Assembly (NCBI GenBank): GCA_946497375.1
Contig: CAMMKE010000063.1
Coordinates: forward strand, 1 to 5,916
Reading direction: 5' to 3'
Length of the DNA stretch: 5,916 nt
Source: an uncultured Mycoplasmatota bacterium
GTDB taxonomy: Bacteria; Bacillota_I; Bacilli_A; RF39; UBA660
Shown here: piece after piece, positions 1 through 5,916 of the stretch
How the letters are laid out: every line of letters starts with the position of its first letter
Position numbering within the stretch: position 1 is the first letter of the stretch
Made by a program: the position numbers and the translations under genes
The notes under the pieces: generated by a model
What the model saw: only the letters and a program-made list of their open reading frames with translations
Told to the model about the DNA's origin: nothing
The model's database searches: none

Positions 1-28
1 TCTATCTTAAACATGATACCAAAATTTT

Positions 29-71
29 CCAATAATAAAAAGTAGGAATACATCCCACTTCCTATTATTGG
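29..71 (-). terminator. Long hairpin downstream of the membrane-protein gene, probable terminator or 3'-UTR stem
   Basis: Read on the minus strand, a 19-base arm starting CCAATAATAGG pairs with an arm ending TTATTATTGG around a short loop. All 19 positions pair if three G-U wobbles are allowed. On the plus strand those three positions become A-C mismatches, so the structure is built for minus-strand RNA, which fits its place 27 bases after the stop of the 99-947 gene. It is followed by AAAATTTT rather than a clean T-run, so termination efficiency is uncertain. A processed or stabilising 3' stem is the alternative. Confidence 0.55.
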
Positions 72-98
72 TTAATCCGCAAACTTTCGGAAGAACCT

Positions 99-947
99 CT
101 AGAAAGGAACAACTTCTTTATTAACATGCTTATTAATAAAATGCTGTGCAATAAGTAAAACAATTCCAAGAATAATACCAATAAATGTAATCATATAGAA
201 TGTATCAGTAACAGGTTTTAAGATAATAGTAGCATTAGCAACACTAGTCATTCTATCACTTATTAAAGCCATTAAACCATTAAATAGTAGAGTAGATATC
301 GCCACTGTTATAGAAACAATACCGATATATTCTAAGAAGTTCTTCTTCTTAAAACTACTTATAAATAATAACAAAGTAATAACACCAATTATTATATAAA
401 GAGTAGTATGTAAATTATCATCTCTACAAATCTTTATAATATCAATTAAAAACTGTCCTTCAGTTGTAGAATTAGTATCATCACTAGTATCAGTATTACC
501 CACAACTACATTTAAATTATCATTAATCGCTTCATTGGCATAACTTTCAAGTTCACTAATCTCATTATCATCTAAATTAAGTTCATACTTCTTATTTGCC
601 TTATTAATAAATTCTTTAGTATCATCATTAATTTCAATACTACCATTATTTAAATAAGCATCAATTCCTTGCTGTAATACTTTATTAACATAATCTTTCG
701 CTTCCTCAGTCTTTAAAATAGAATCTACTTTATCAGAAGAAACACCATAACTATCTGCATAATTATAAAGTTCTTTCCCATAATCAGTATTTTTAAAATC
801 ATTGATAACTACATCATAGTCAATATTATCAAGCATCTTTCTTGTTGAACTAGGACTAGTAAGACTTCCCACAGTAAAAATGGCAATAGTAACAATAACA
901 GCAATAAACAAAGTAATAGTAAGTAAATAATTAATAAAACTTCGCAT
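99..947 (-). CDS. Four-helix membrane protein with a large acidic non-cytoplasmic domain, function unknown
   Basis: This encodes a 282-aa membrane protein that I do not recognise as a named family. Residues 4-27 form a hydrophobic helix that acts as an uncleaved anchor or signal. Residues about 30-165 are an acidic, Asn/Asp-rich soluble region, probably outside the membrane, ending in a Ser/Thr/Asp-rich linker near 150-164. Three further helices lie at about 182-198, 204-228 and 248-269, followed by a short charged tail. An in-frame ATG at 977 exists, but I chose 947: AAGGAAGGTG lies 8 bases before it, and the likely -10 box at 979-984 would start transcription near 972, downstream of the 977 codon. 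The gene is divergent from the P-type ATPase and may be co-regulated with it. No enzymatic motif is visible; a sensor or envelope-stress membrane protein is possible but unsupported. Confidence 0.85.
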   Translation of the reverse strand: MRSFINYLLTITLFIAVIVTIAIFTVGSLTSPSSTRKMLDNIDYDVVINDFKNTDYGKELYNYADSYGVSSDKVDSILKTEEAKDYVNKVLQQGIDAYLNNGSIEINDDTKEFINKANKKYELNLDDNEISELESYANEAINDNLNVVVGNTDTSDDTNSTTEGQFLIDIIKICRDDNLHTTLYIIIGVITLLLFISSFKKKNFLEYIGIVSITVAISTLLFNGLMALISDRMTSVANATIILKPVTDTFYMITFIGIILGIVLLIAQHFINKHVNKEVVPF

Positions 948-955
948 AAAATAAA

Positions 956-965
956 CACCTTCCTT
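956..965 (-). promoter_or_regulatory. Ribosome binding site that fixes the start at 947
   Basis: AAGGAAGGTG on the minus strand ends 8 bases before the ATG at 947. It lies inside the longer reading frame that opens at 977, so it argues that the extra ten N-terminal residues (a basic MARKK stretch) are not translated. Confidence 0.7.
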
Positions 966-978
966 TTTTCTTGCCATT

Positions 979-987
979 ATTATATCA
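979..987 (-). promoter_or_regulatory. Extended -10 promoter for the membrane-protein gene
   Basis: TGATATAAT on the minus strand is a consensus -10 hexamer (TATAAT) with the upstream TGn extension. The expected start of transcription is near 972, giving a leader of about 25 bases that contains the ribosome binding site at 956-965. The hexamer expected at -35 (about 1002-1007) is a poor match, as is common for extended -10 promoters. Confidence 0.6.
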
Positions 988-1007
988 CATATTTATGAAA
1001 AATATGT
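987..1007. promoter_or_regulatory. Operator-like perfect inverted repeat between divergent promoters
   Basis: The arms ACATATTT (987-994) and AAATATGT (1000-1007) are exact reverse complements around a 5-base spacer. The repeat fills the space between the two outward-facing -10 boxes (979-984 minus, 1008-1013 plus), so a dimeric regulator bound here would affect both genes. Perfect symmetry in such AT-rich DNA can arise by chance, but the placement exactly between two promoters makes a protein site plausible. No regulator gene is present in the window. Confidence 0.45.
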
Positions 1008-1013
1008 TATTAT
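1005..1013 (+). promoter_or_regulatory. Extended -10 promoter for the P-type ATPase gene
   Basis: TGTTATTAT is a one-mismatch -10 hexamer (TATTAT, 1008-1013) with a TGn extension. Transcription would start near 1020, leaving a leader of only about 20 bases, too short to hold a riboswitch. There is no convincing -35 hexamer around 985-990. Confidence 0.45.
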
Positions 1014-1021
1014 TAAATAAA

Positions 1022-1046
1022 AGTGATGTAGAAAGATAGTGATGTA
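1022..1046 (+). repeat. Short tandem duplication of the ATPase start region
   Basis: AGTGATGTA occurs at 1022-1030 and again at 1038-1046. Each copy is followed by GAAAGATA, directly in copy 1 and after a TAT insertion in copy 2. Copy 1 reads ATG TAG (start-stop); copy 2 reads ATG TAT ATG and opens the ATPase gene. The GAAAG of copy 1 is the only candidate ribosome binding sequence for the gene. Confidence 0.6.
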
Positions 1047-3381
1047 TATGAAAGATAAAATAAAAAGATATAATCCTGATATAAAAAGAGGTTTAACTAA
1101 AAGCCAAATAGAAGAAAGAATTACTGATAATCTAGTTAATTTTAATACTGATGTTAAAACTAAAAGTGTTAAAGAGATAGTAGTAGAAAATGCTTTTACT
1201 TTATTTAATATCATTAATATTGTCCTAGCAGTTGCAATAATATCAGTAGGTTCTTTTAAAAACTTAACTTTTATAATTATAATCGTTCTAAATACCTTAA
1301 TTAGTACTATTCAAGAGTTAAGGTCCAAGTATACCATAGATAAACTATCCGTAATATCAGAGCATAAGATTAAAGTAATAAGAGATTCTAAAATAGAAGA
1401 AGTATCCTTAGATGAAGTAGTCCTTGATGATATTGTTAAATTTACTAGCGGTAATCAAATAGTAGTAGACTCTATCATTAAAGAAGGAGAAGTCTTAGTA
1501 GATGAGTCTTTTATAACAGGAGAAGAAGAAAATGTCTTAAAAAAAGAAGGAGATATGCTTTTATCAGGTAGTTTTATTGTAAGTGGAACCTGTATATGTA
1601 AAGTAGAGCATATTGGTTATGATAACTATACTGCTAAAATAAGTAGTGATACTAAATATATTAAAGAAGTATCTAGTGAGATTATGAGAAGTTTAAATAA
1701 AATAGTAAAGACTATCTCATTTGTTATTGTTCCTTTAGGAATACTTTTATTTGCAAGACAAATATTTTTACCTAATAATACCTTTGAAAATGCTGTTGTT
1801 AATACAGTCGCCGCCCTTATCGGTATGATACCGGAAGGATTAGTTTTACTTACAAGTACAGTTTTCGCTGTTAGTGTTATAAGACTATCAAGAAGAAAAG
1901 TCTTAGTGCAAGATTTATATTGTATTGAAACCCTTGCAAGAGTTAATGTTATCTGTCTTGATAAAACAGGAACTATTACCGAAGGAGTTATGGAAGTAAA
2001 AGATGTCATTGCTAAAGAAATGTCAAAAGTAGAATTAAAGGATTTACTCGGAAGTGTTGTTCATATTATAGATGATGATAATCCAACAGCAAAGGCTTTA
2101 AAGAATGCTTTCTATAATAAAAATAAAGTAGATTATGAGAAAATAGTACCTTTTAATTCCACTACTAAATGCTCTGGGCTAGTAATGAAAGATGACAAAA
2201 CGATATTTATAGGAGCGCCTGAGTTTTTATTAAAAGATTATAAGAAATATAAAGAAGAAGTAGATAGTCTAACTAGCGATGCAAGAGTAGTAGCAGTCGT
2301 AGAATATAGTAATTATAATAAGAAAAATGAAAAACAAAAGTTATTAGGTTATATCTTACTTCAAGATAAAATAAGAAAAGAAGCTGAGTCTACTATTAAA
2401 TACTTTAAAGACCAAGGAGTAAAAGTTAAAATTATCTCAGGAGATAATAAAAATACCGTTTTAAATATTGCAAGACGTGCTAAAGTAGGGGATAACTTAA
2501 AAGCTATCGATTTATCTACTTTACATAGTGAAGAAGAGATTAGAGACTCCGCCCTTAAATATGATGTTTTTGGTAGAGTTAAACCAGAAGAAAAGCATAT
2601 CTTAATTAAAGCTTTAAAAGATGCTGGAAATACTGTAGCCATGACAGGAGATGGAGTTAATGACTGCCTTGCTTTAAAGGAAGCTGATTGTTCTATCGCT
2701 ATGGCTAGTGGAACAGATGCTGCAAGAAGTGTTTCCCAACTTGTCTTATTAGATTCTAACTTTGATTCTATGCCTAGTGTCGTTTTAGAAGGAAGAAGAA
2801 GTATTAATAACTTACAACGTTCTGCCTCTCTTTTCCTAGTTAAAACAATTTATGCGGGACTTCTTGCCTTTATCTTCCTTTTCTTAGAAGAGTCATACCC
2901 CTTTATTCCCGTTCAACTTACCTTATCAAGTGTTGTAACGATAGGAATACCATCATTCATACTAGCTTTAGAACCTAACAAAGATAGAGTAGAGGGAAAC
3001 TTCTTAGTCAATGTTTTAAAAAAAGCAGCCCCTCCTGCTTTTGTGATAGTTCTAAATATAGTCATTATAACATTATTTGGAAATGCTATAGGTTTGACGT
3101 ATGCTAAAGTATCAACTCTATCTTTGACGATAACTAGTTATGTATCATTTATTCTTTTATATAAAGTATGTCAGCCATTTAACAGAATAAGATTAATCCT
3201 CTTTGCCTTAATGTTTTATTTATTCATCTACTGTATTATGAACTTAACAACACTTTTCTCAATTACTCATTTTGATTACTTAATGATATTTATAACCTTT
3301 ATTCTAATGTTTGCATCTCACGAACTATATAAATTATTTGAAATATTAGTAGATAAAGTTACTAAAAAACTAAAAATATAA
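1042..3381 (+). CDS. P-type cation-transporting ATPase, CtpE / Exp7-MgtA-like (probable divalent cation pump)
   Basis: This is a complete 779-aa P-type ATPase that couples ATP hydrolysis to cation movement across the membrane. Visible motifs, numbered from the ATG at 1042, are the actuator TGE (159-161), PEGL in helix 4 (264-267), the phosphorylation site DKTGT with Asp307, the nucleotide-domain PFNSTTKCSG (370-379) and GAPE (391-394), SGD (466-468) and hinge TGDGVND (535-541). About ten helices are arranged as 2+2+6. Helix 6 reads VVTIGIPSF and runs into ALEPN, where SERCA-type pumps have NLVTDGLPA. That substitution is characteristic of the CtpE/Exp7 subfamily. Characterised relatives handle Ca2+ (mycobacterial CtpE) or export Mn2+/Ca2+ (pneumococcal MgtA). 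Substrate and direction here are inferred. Length is normal and no core motif is lost. GTG 1039 and ATG 1048 are alternative starts; the ribosome binding sequence is weak for all three. A terminator follows at once. Confidence 0.95.
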   Translation: MYMKDKIKRYNPDIKRGLTKSQIEERITDNLVNFNTDVKTKSVKEIVVENAFTLFNIINIVLAVAIISVGSFKNLTFIIIIVLNTLISTIQELRSKYTIDKLSVISEHKIKVIRDSKIEEVSLDEVVLDDIVKFTSGNQIVVDSIIKEGEVLVDESFITGEEENVLKKEGDMLLSGSFIVSGTCICKVEHIGYDNYTAKISSDTKYIKEVSSEIMRSLNKIVKTISFVIVPLGILLFARQIFLPNNTFENAVVNTVAALIGMIPEGLVLLTSTVFAVSVIRLSRRKVLVQDLYCIETLARVNVICLDKTGTITEGVMEVKDVIAKEMSKVELKDLLGSVVHIIDDDNPTAKALKNAFYNKNKVDYEKIVPFNSTTKCSGLVMKDDKTIFIGAPEFLLKDYKKYKEEVDSLTSDARVVAVVEYSNYNKKNEKQKLLGYILLQDKIRKEAESTIKYFKDQGVKVKIISGDNKNTVLNIARRAKVGDNLKAIDLSTLHSEEEIRDSALKYDVFGRVKPEEKHILIKALKDAGNTVAMTGDGVNDCLALKEADCSIAMASGTDAARSVSQLVLLDSNFDSMPSVVLEGRRSINNLQRSASLFLVKTIYAGLLAFIFLFLEESYPFIPVQLTLSSVVTIGIPSFILALEPNKDRVEGNFLVNVLKKAAPPAFVIVLNIVIITLFGNAIGLTYAKVSTLSLTITSYVSFILLYKVCQPFNRIRLILFALMFYLFIYCIMNLTTLFSITHFDYLMIFITFILMFASHELYKLFEILVDKVTKKLKI

Positions 3382-3410
3382 TGCTTCGAAAATTTTTGGA
3401 GCATTTTTTT
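3381..3410 (+). terminator. Rho-independent terminator of the ATPase gene
   Basis: ATGCTTCGAA at 3381-3390 pairs with TTTTGGAGCAT ending at 3404, using G-U wobbles near the middle, and is followed by a run of seven Ts (3404-3410). The stem overlaps the last base of the ATPase stop codon. It should separate the ATPase transcript from the downstream two-gene unit, apart from read-through. Confidence 0.85.
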
Positions 3411-3432
3411 ATTTATCGTTAATTATTATTAT

Positions 3433-3442
3433 AGGAGGTGAT
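3433..3442 (+). promoter_or_regulatory. Perfect Shine-Dalgarno overlapping the start codon it serves
   Basis: AGGAGGTGAT is complementary to the 16S rRNA 3' end over ten bases, but its last two bases are the first two of the only plausible ATG (3441). That leaves 2 bases between GGAGG and the start, against the usual 5-9. The GTG at 3438 is inside the Shine-Dalgarno itself. No other in-frame start lies in the next several dozen bases. Confidence 0.65.
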
Positions 3443-4151
3443 GACAGTAAAAAGAAACTACGGTTTTGACAACGAATGGGACTTCTTCAACTACCTTAAC
3501 GGTAAAAAAGTAGGGGAAGTAAACTCTACGTTTAAAACATTTTTACAAGCTAACTTTCCTAATATTAATGATGATATGACGATAACTTCTTATGTTAATC
3601 TTGATAGAGAAAAGGAAGATATTTGGATTAAGGTAGGTAAAGATAAAAAATCTATCAGCATTAAAATGGGAAAAACAAACACTGTCCATAATGAGTATAT
3701 TTATAGTTTTACTAATTATCTAGCCAAAGAAAAAGTACCACTTAAAATTATTAACATAATATTAGAATATTTCTTTGCTGATGGTACTCATAATGGTAGT
3801 GGAGCAAGAACATTAACTTTTCCAGATTACAAACTAAAGATAAAAAGGAAAATAAAAAAAGTTAATAAGTATTTTATGAAACATGAAGATTTGCTTATTA
3901 AACTAATTAATAGATTTGTAATAGGTAAGACTGATATCCTAATTCATGGTACTGTTGATGATTTTTCTTATGTTACTAAAGATGAAATAATTAAGTTCTT
4001 GCTTGAATGTAAAAATGAACCATCATCAACAATTCACTTTTCTCATCTAATATTTGCTGCCAAAAGTCGTAATAATCAGATTGATAAATTTATAGTCCAG
4101 ATTAAATGGTACAATTTGAAAGATGACATTGCAAGAATCAGAGGGAAGTAG
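3441..4151 (+). CDS. Uncharacterised 236-aa protein, possible PD-(D/E)XK-like nuclease
   Basis: I do not recognise a named family. The N-terminal half has a pattern seen in restriction-like nucleases: a helix with Glu26, then DIWIKV (Asp60) and, after a short turn, SISIKMG (Ser73-x-Lys75), like D...(E/S)xK with serine replacing the usual acid. It is followed by TNTVHNE (His83, Glu85). Further on are a Gly-rich FFADGTHNGSGART (about 110-123) and a strongly basic stretch, KLKIKRKIKKVNK (about 131-143), that could touch nucleic acid. QIKW (220-223) lies in the C-terminal strand. There are no membrane helices or signal peptide, so it is probably cytoplasmic. It is first in a two-gene unit with the downstream SAM-dependent enzyme, whose longest frame overlaps it by 29 bases. 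I see no clear promoter of its own. Nuclease assignment is by motif likeness only. Confidence 0.8.
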   Translation: MTVKRNYGFDNEWDFFNYLNGKKVGEVNSTFKTFLQANFPNINDDMTITSYVNLDREKEDIWIKVGKDKKSISIKMGKTNTVHNEYIYSFTNYLAKEKVPLKIINIILEYFFADGTHNGSGARTLTFPDYKLKIKRKIKKVNKYFMKHEDLLIKLINRFVIGKTDILIHGTVDDFSYVTKDEIIKFLLECKNEPSSTIHFSHLIFAAKSRNNQIDKFIVQIKWYNLKDDIARIRGK

Positions 4152-5823
4152 TATACTTGTAGATATAAAGATAGTATTCAATAGAAAGGAATATAATATA
4201 AGTATGAATAATGCAAAAAAAGTTACAATTATGTATTATGAAATGTTTGATAAACAAACTGGTTATAAACTTTTAGAAACCAATGACATTAATAAAATTA
4301 ATTGCGAACAAGGAATTAATAAATTTTCATTATATAATTGCTATGAAGTAATAATAGATGGAATTAAATACTATTTTGTGACTAATAAAAGTAAAAAAAT
4401 TCATTTTGGAGAAATATTGACTCTTGAAGAAATATTAAAAGATGAAAGAATATCTAGGGAAGACAAAGAAATAGTAAAAGCCATTACTAAAAATCCAAAC
4501 AGAAAATTTTTTCTAAATGCTAATAATGAAATAGAAATGTATTTTAATGATATAGAATTAAAACCAAATAGAATTATTCCTTTTGATAAGACCAATATAA
4601 TTGAAGCTTCACAAGTACTATTCCCTTCATATGAGTGGTATATAGAATATACTAAGCATAATGAAGAAGAAACTTATTTAAAATCAACATTTTATAGTGA
4701 TAAAATTTATCGTTATGACCCAACTATTGATAAATATAGATTTGTTAAAGTTGCAAAAATAAAAGATAATGAAAAAGAACAAATTATACCTATAGAAAAA
4801 GAGAAAGAATGGCACATAAGTGAAAATTCATATATAAGAGATGACGTAGATGCTGCTATAGATTCTTCTATCGCTTATATTGCAGGCGAAGATAACCAAC
4901 AAAATATGTTTGAGTGCTACACAAGACTTTATCCATTTAATACTGAAAATTCCTCCGCTGTATTTGCAATTAATAAAGAGTACATTGAAAATAATGATGT
5001 TCTTTCTATAACTGGCAGTGGAGATGCTTCATTAGATTTATTTTTAAACGGTGCAAAAACTGTTACTTGTTTTGACATAAATGGATTAGCTAAATTTCTT
5101 GCAGTATTAAAATTTTCATTCATAAAAGCAGGCATTAGTTATGAAGAATATGTTAATTTTTTTAGTGCAGACCCGCGCAAGTTTGAAGACTATTTTAATT
5201 TCGATATATATGAAAAATATTCTAATAATATACTAAATGAAAAAGTTAAAAAATATTGGGATAATATAATTAGATATCTTAAAATAAACAATATATCATT
5301 GAAAAAAGATAAACATACATTGTTTTATAATACTCATGATACTTTTTTTGGTTTATTTACAAATTCTTCTTTTTCTGTTAAAGGGTCATATTTAGAGAAT
5401 GAAGAATCATTTAAGAGATTACAAGATATACTAAAACAAAAAAATATTAAGGATTTAACTTTAGTAGATGTTTCACTATTTGATATAGATAAAGTTCTTG
5501 TAGACAAAAAATATAAATATATATATCTGTCAAATGTTCTTGATTTTTCTGATTATTATTTCAATGACTGTAATTATGTAGAAAGTAAAGAAAAATTTAA
5601 AGAATACATTGTAAATAATTTATCTGCTTTATTAGATGAAAATGGTCTTATTGATGTTTCGTATGTAAAAGATAGTTGGTCTTTAGGAAACATAGAAACA
5701 ACATTACAAGTTTTTCCAACTGATGAAGGATATAATCTACAAAGCTTAGTTCCTTATAGTGAAGATAGAGTATTATCTATAACTAGTAGTGAATTAGTAA
5801 AATCTAATGATTATAGAAAATGA
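4123..5823 (+). CDS. SAM-dependent enzyme, DUF3419/BtaA-like C-terminal domain with a novel N-terminal region
   Basis: This is a 566-aa cytoplasmic-looking protein. Residues about 285-515 look like a Rossmann SAM-binding fold: VLSITGSGDASLDLFLNGA (293-311) is the glycine loop, TVTCFDIN (313-320) supplies the acidic ribose-binding Asp318, YKYIYLSNVLDF (464-475) is a later core strand, and NGLIDVSYV (507-515) a strand near the end. The SIT-G-GD...LDL...D-N pattern resembles DUF3419/BtaA, which transfer 3-amino-3-carboxypropyl from SAM to diacylglycerol. Substrate here is unknown. Residues 1-230 match nothing I know and are rich in beta-type and Lys/Glu-rich segments. Start is uncertain: ATG 4123 overlaps the preceding gene by 29 bases without a spaced ribosome binding site, whereas ATG 4204 follows AAAGGA (4185-4190) by 13 bases and gives 539 aa. 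It is likely co-transcribed with the upstream nuclease-like gene. Confidence 0.85.
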   Translation: MTLQESEGSSILVDIKIVFNRKEYNISMNNAKKVTIMYYEMFDKQTGYKLLETNDINKINCEQGINKFSLYNCYEVIIDGIKYYFVTNKSKKIHFGEILTLEEILKDERISREDKEIVKAITKNPNRKFFLNANNEIEMYFNDIELKPNRIIPFDKTNIIEASQVLFPSYEWYIEYTKHNEEETYLKSTFYSDKIYRYDPTIDKYRFVKVAKIKDNEKEQIIPIEKEKEWHISENSYIRDDVDAAIDSSIAYIAGEDNQQNMFECYTRLYPFNTENSSAVFAINKEYIENNDVLSITGSGDASLDLFLNGAKTVTCFDINGLAKFLAVLKFSFIKAGISYEEYVNFFSADPRKFEDYFNFDIYEKYSNNILNEKVKKYWDNIIRYLKINNISLKKDKHTLFYNTHDTFFGLFTNSSFSVKGSYLENEESFKRLQDILKQKNIKDLTLVDVSLFDIDKVLVDKKYKYIYLSNVLDFSDYYFNDCNYVESKEKFKEYIVNNLSALLDENGLIDVSYVKDSWSLGNIETTLQVFPTDEGYNLQSLVPYSEDRVLSITSSELVKSNDYRK

Positions 5824-5852
5824 AAAAGACCTGTGATTAAACAGATCTTTTT
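5823..5852. terminator. Bidirectional terminator between convergent genes
   Basis: AAAAAGACCTGT (5823-5834) and ACAGATCTTTTT (5841-5852) form a 12-base stem with a 6-base loop. On the plus strand there is one C-A mismatch; on the minus strand it becomes a U-G wobble and the stem is complete. Each direction ends in five Ts. It ends the two-gene unit (its stop codon's last base is in the stem) and the tRNA transcript coming from the right. Confidence 0.8.
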
Positions 5853-5866
5853 AACTTCTTATATAA

Positions 5867-5916
5867 TGGCGGAGTAGGAGAGATTTGAACTCTCGCGCCA
5901 GTTGCCCGACCTACAC
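5867..5916 (-). tRNA. tRNA-Ser, 3' part only (cut by the window edge)
   Basis: Read on the minus strand, the end of the gene shows encoded CCA (5867-5869), discriminator G, acceptor strand CTACTCC (5871-5877), and a T arm GAGAG-TTCAAAT-CTCTC (5878-5894). Upstream of it is a long variable arm in which GTCGG pairs with CTGGC around GCAA. A long variable arm with discriminator G is typical of bacterial serine tRNA (leucine tRNAs usually carry A). The anticodon and 5' half lie beyond the window, so the codon read cannot be given. Confidence 0.9.

Noticed and set aside
76..91. Small inverted repeat TCCG...CGGA just after the membrane-protein gene
   Set aside because: It has only four paired bases around an eight-base loop, too weak beside the 43-nt hairpin to call separately.
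948..1041. Mn2+-sensing (yybP-ykoY) riboswitch ahead of the ATPase, as found for some streptococcal and lactococcal relatives
   Set aside because: The whole divergent gap is about 94 bases and the likely leader about 20 bases, too short for that aptamer, and its conserved loops are not visible.
1626..2009. Open frame on the minus strand inside the ATPase gene
   Set aside because: It is a shadow of the strongly conserved ATPase frame, with no ribosome binding site or recognisable motif.
3424..3432. TATTAT boxes as a -10 promoter for the nuclease-like gene
   Set aside because: Transcription would begin around 3436-3440, removing the Shine-Dalgarno at 3433-3442. The match is likely chance in AT-rich DNA, and no suitable -35 is present.
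5821..5823. TGA read as tryptophan (Mollicutes code)
   Set aside because: The TGA is followed directly by a terminator stem, and the tryptophans seen in the window's genes use TGG, so it acts as a stop.
5867..5916. Integration (att) duplication of the tRNA-Ser 3' end at the left side of the two-gene unit
   Set aside because: Scanning 3382-3440 and the other intergenic gaps by eye shows no copy of the T arm or acceptor sequence.

Overview
This is an AT-rich stretch of a bacterial chromosome, most likely from a low-GC Bacillota (Bacilli or a gut relative of the Mollicutes). The evidence is composition, strong AGGAGG-type ribosome binding sites, extended -10 promoters, rho-independent terminators with long T-runs, and a tRNA gene with encoded CCA. 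The code appears to be the standard bacterial one: TGA ends the last gene and the visible tryptophans are TGG. I cannot place the species.

Layout: (1) 1-98 holds a 43-nt hairpin that pairs fully only in minus-strand RNA. (2) 99-947, minus strand, is a four-helix membrane protein of unknown function. (3) 948-1041 is a compact divergent control region with two back-to-back extended -10 promoters separated by a 21-bp perfect inverted repeat. (4) 1042-3381, plus strand, is a complete P-type cation ATPase of the CtpE / pneumococcal Exp7-MgtA type, ended by a strong terminator. (5) 3441-5823, plus strand, is a two-gene unit: a 236-aa protein with a possible PD-(D/E)XK-like nuclease core, then a 566-aa protein whose C-terminal half resembles DUF3419/BtaA-type SAM-dependent enzymes. 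(6) 5823-5852 is a terminator that serves both strands. (7) 5867-5916 is the 3' part of a minus-strand serine tRNA gene cut by the window edge.

The membrane protein and the ATPase probably share regulation through the divergent region. The ATPase would move divalent cations (Ca2+ or Mn2+ in characterised relatives). The two-gene unit is the most unusual part: a nuclease-like protein overlapping or closely followed by a SAM-dependent enzyme of a family not normally tied to nucleic acids. It is more AT-rich in the lines sampled and sits next to a tRNA gene. It could be an undescribed modification/cleavage or defence-like pair, but that is inference from domain look-alikes and context only.
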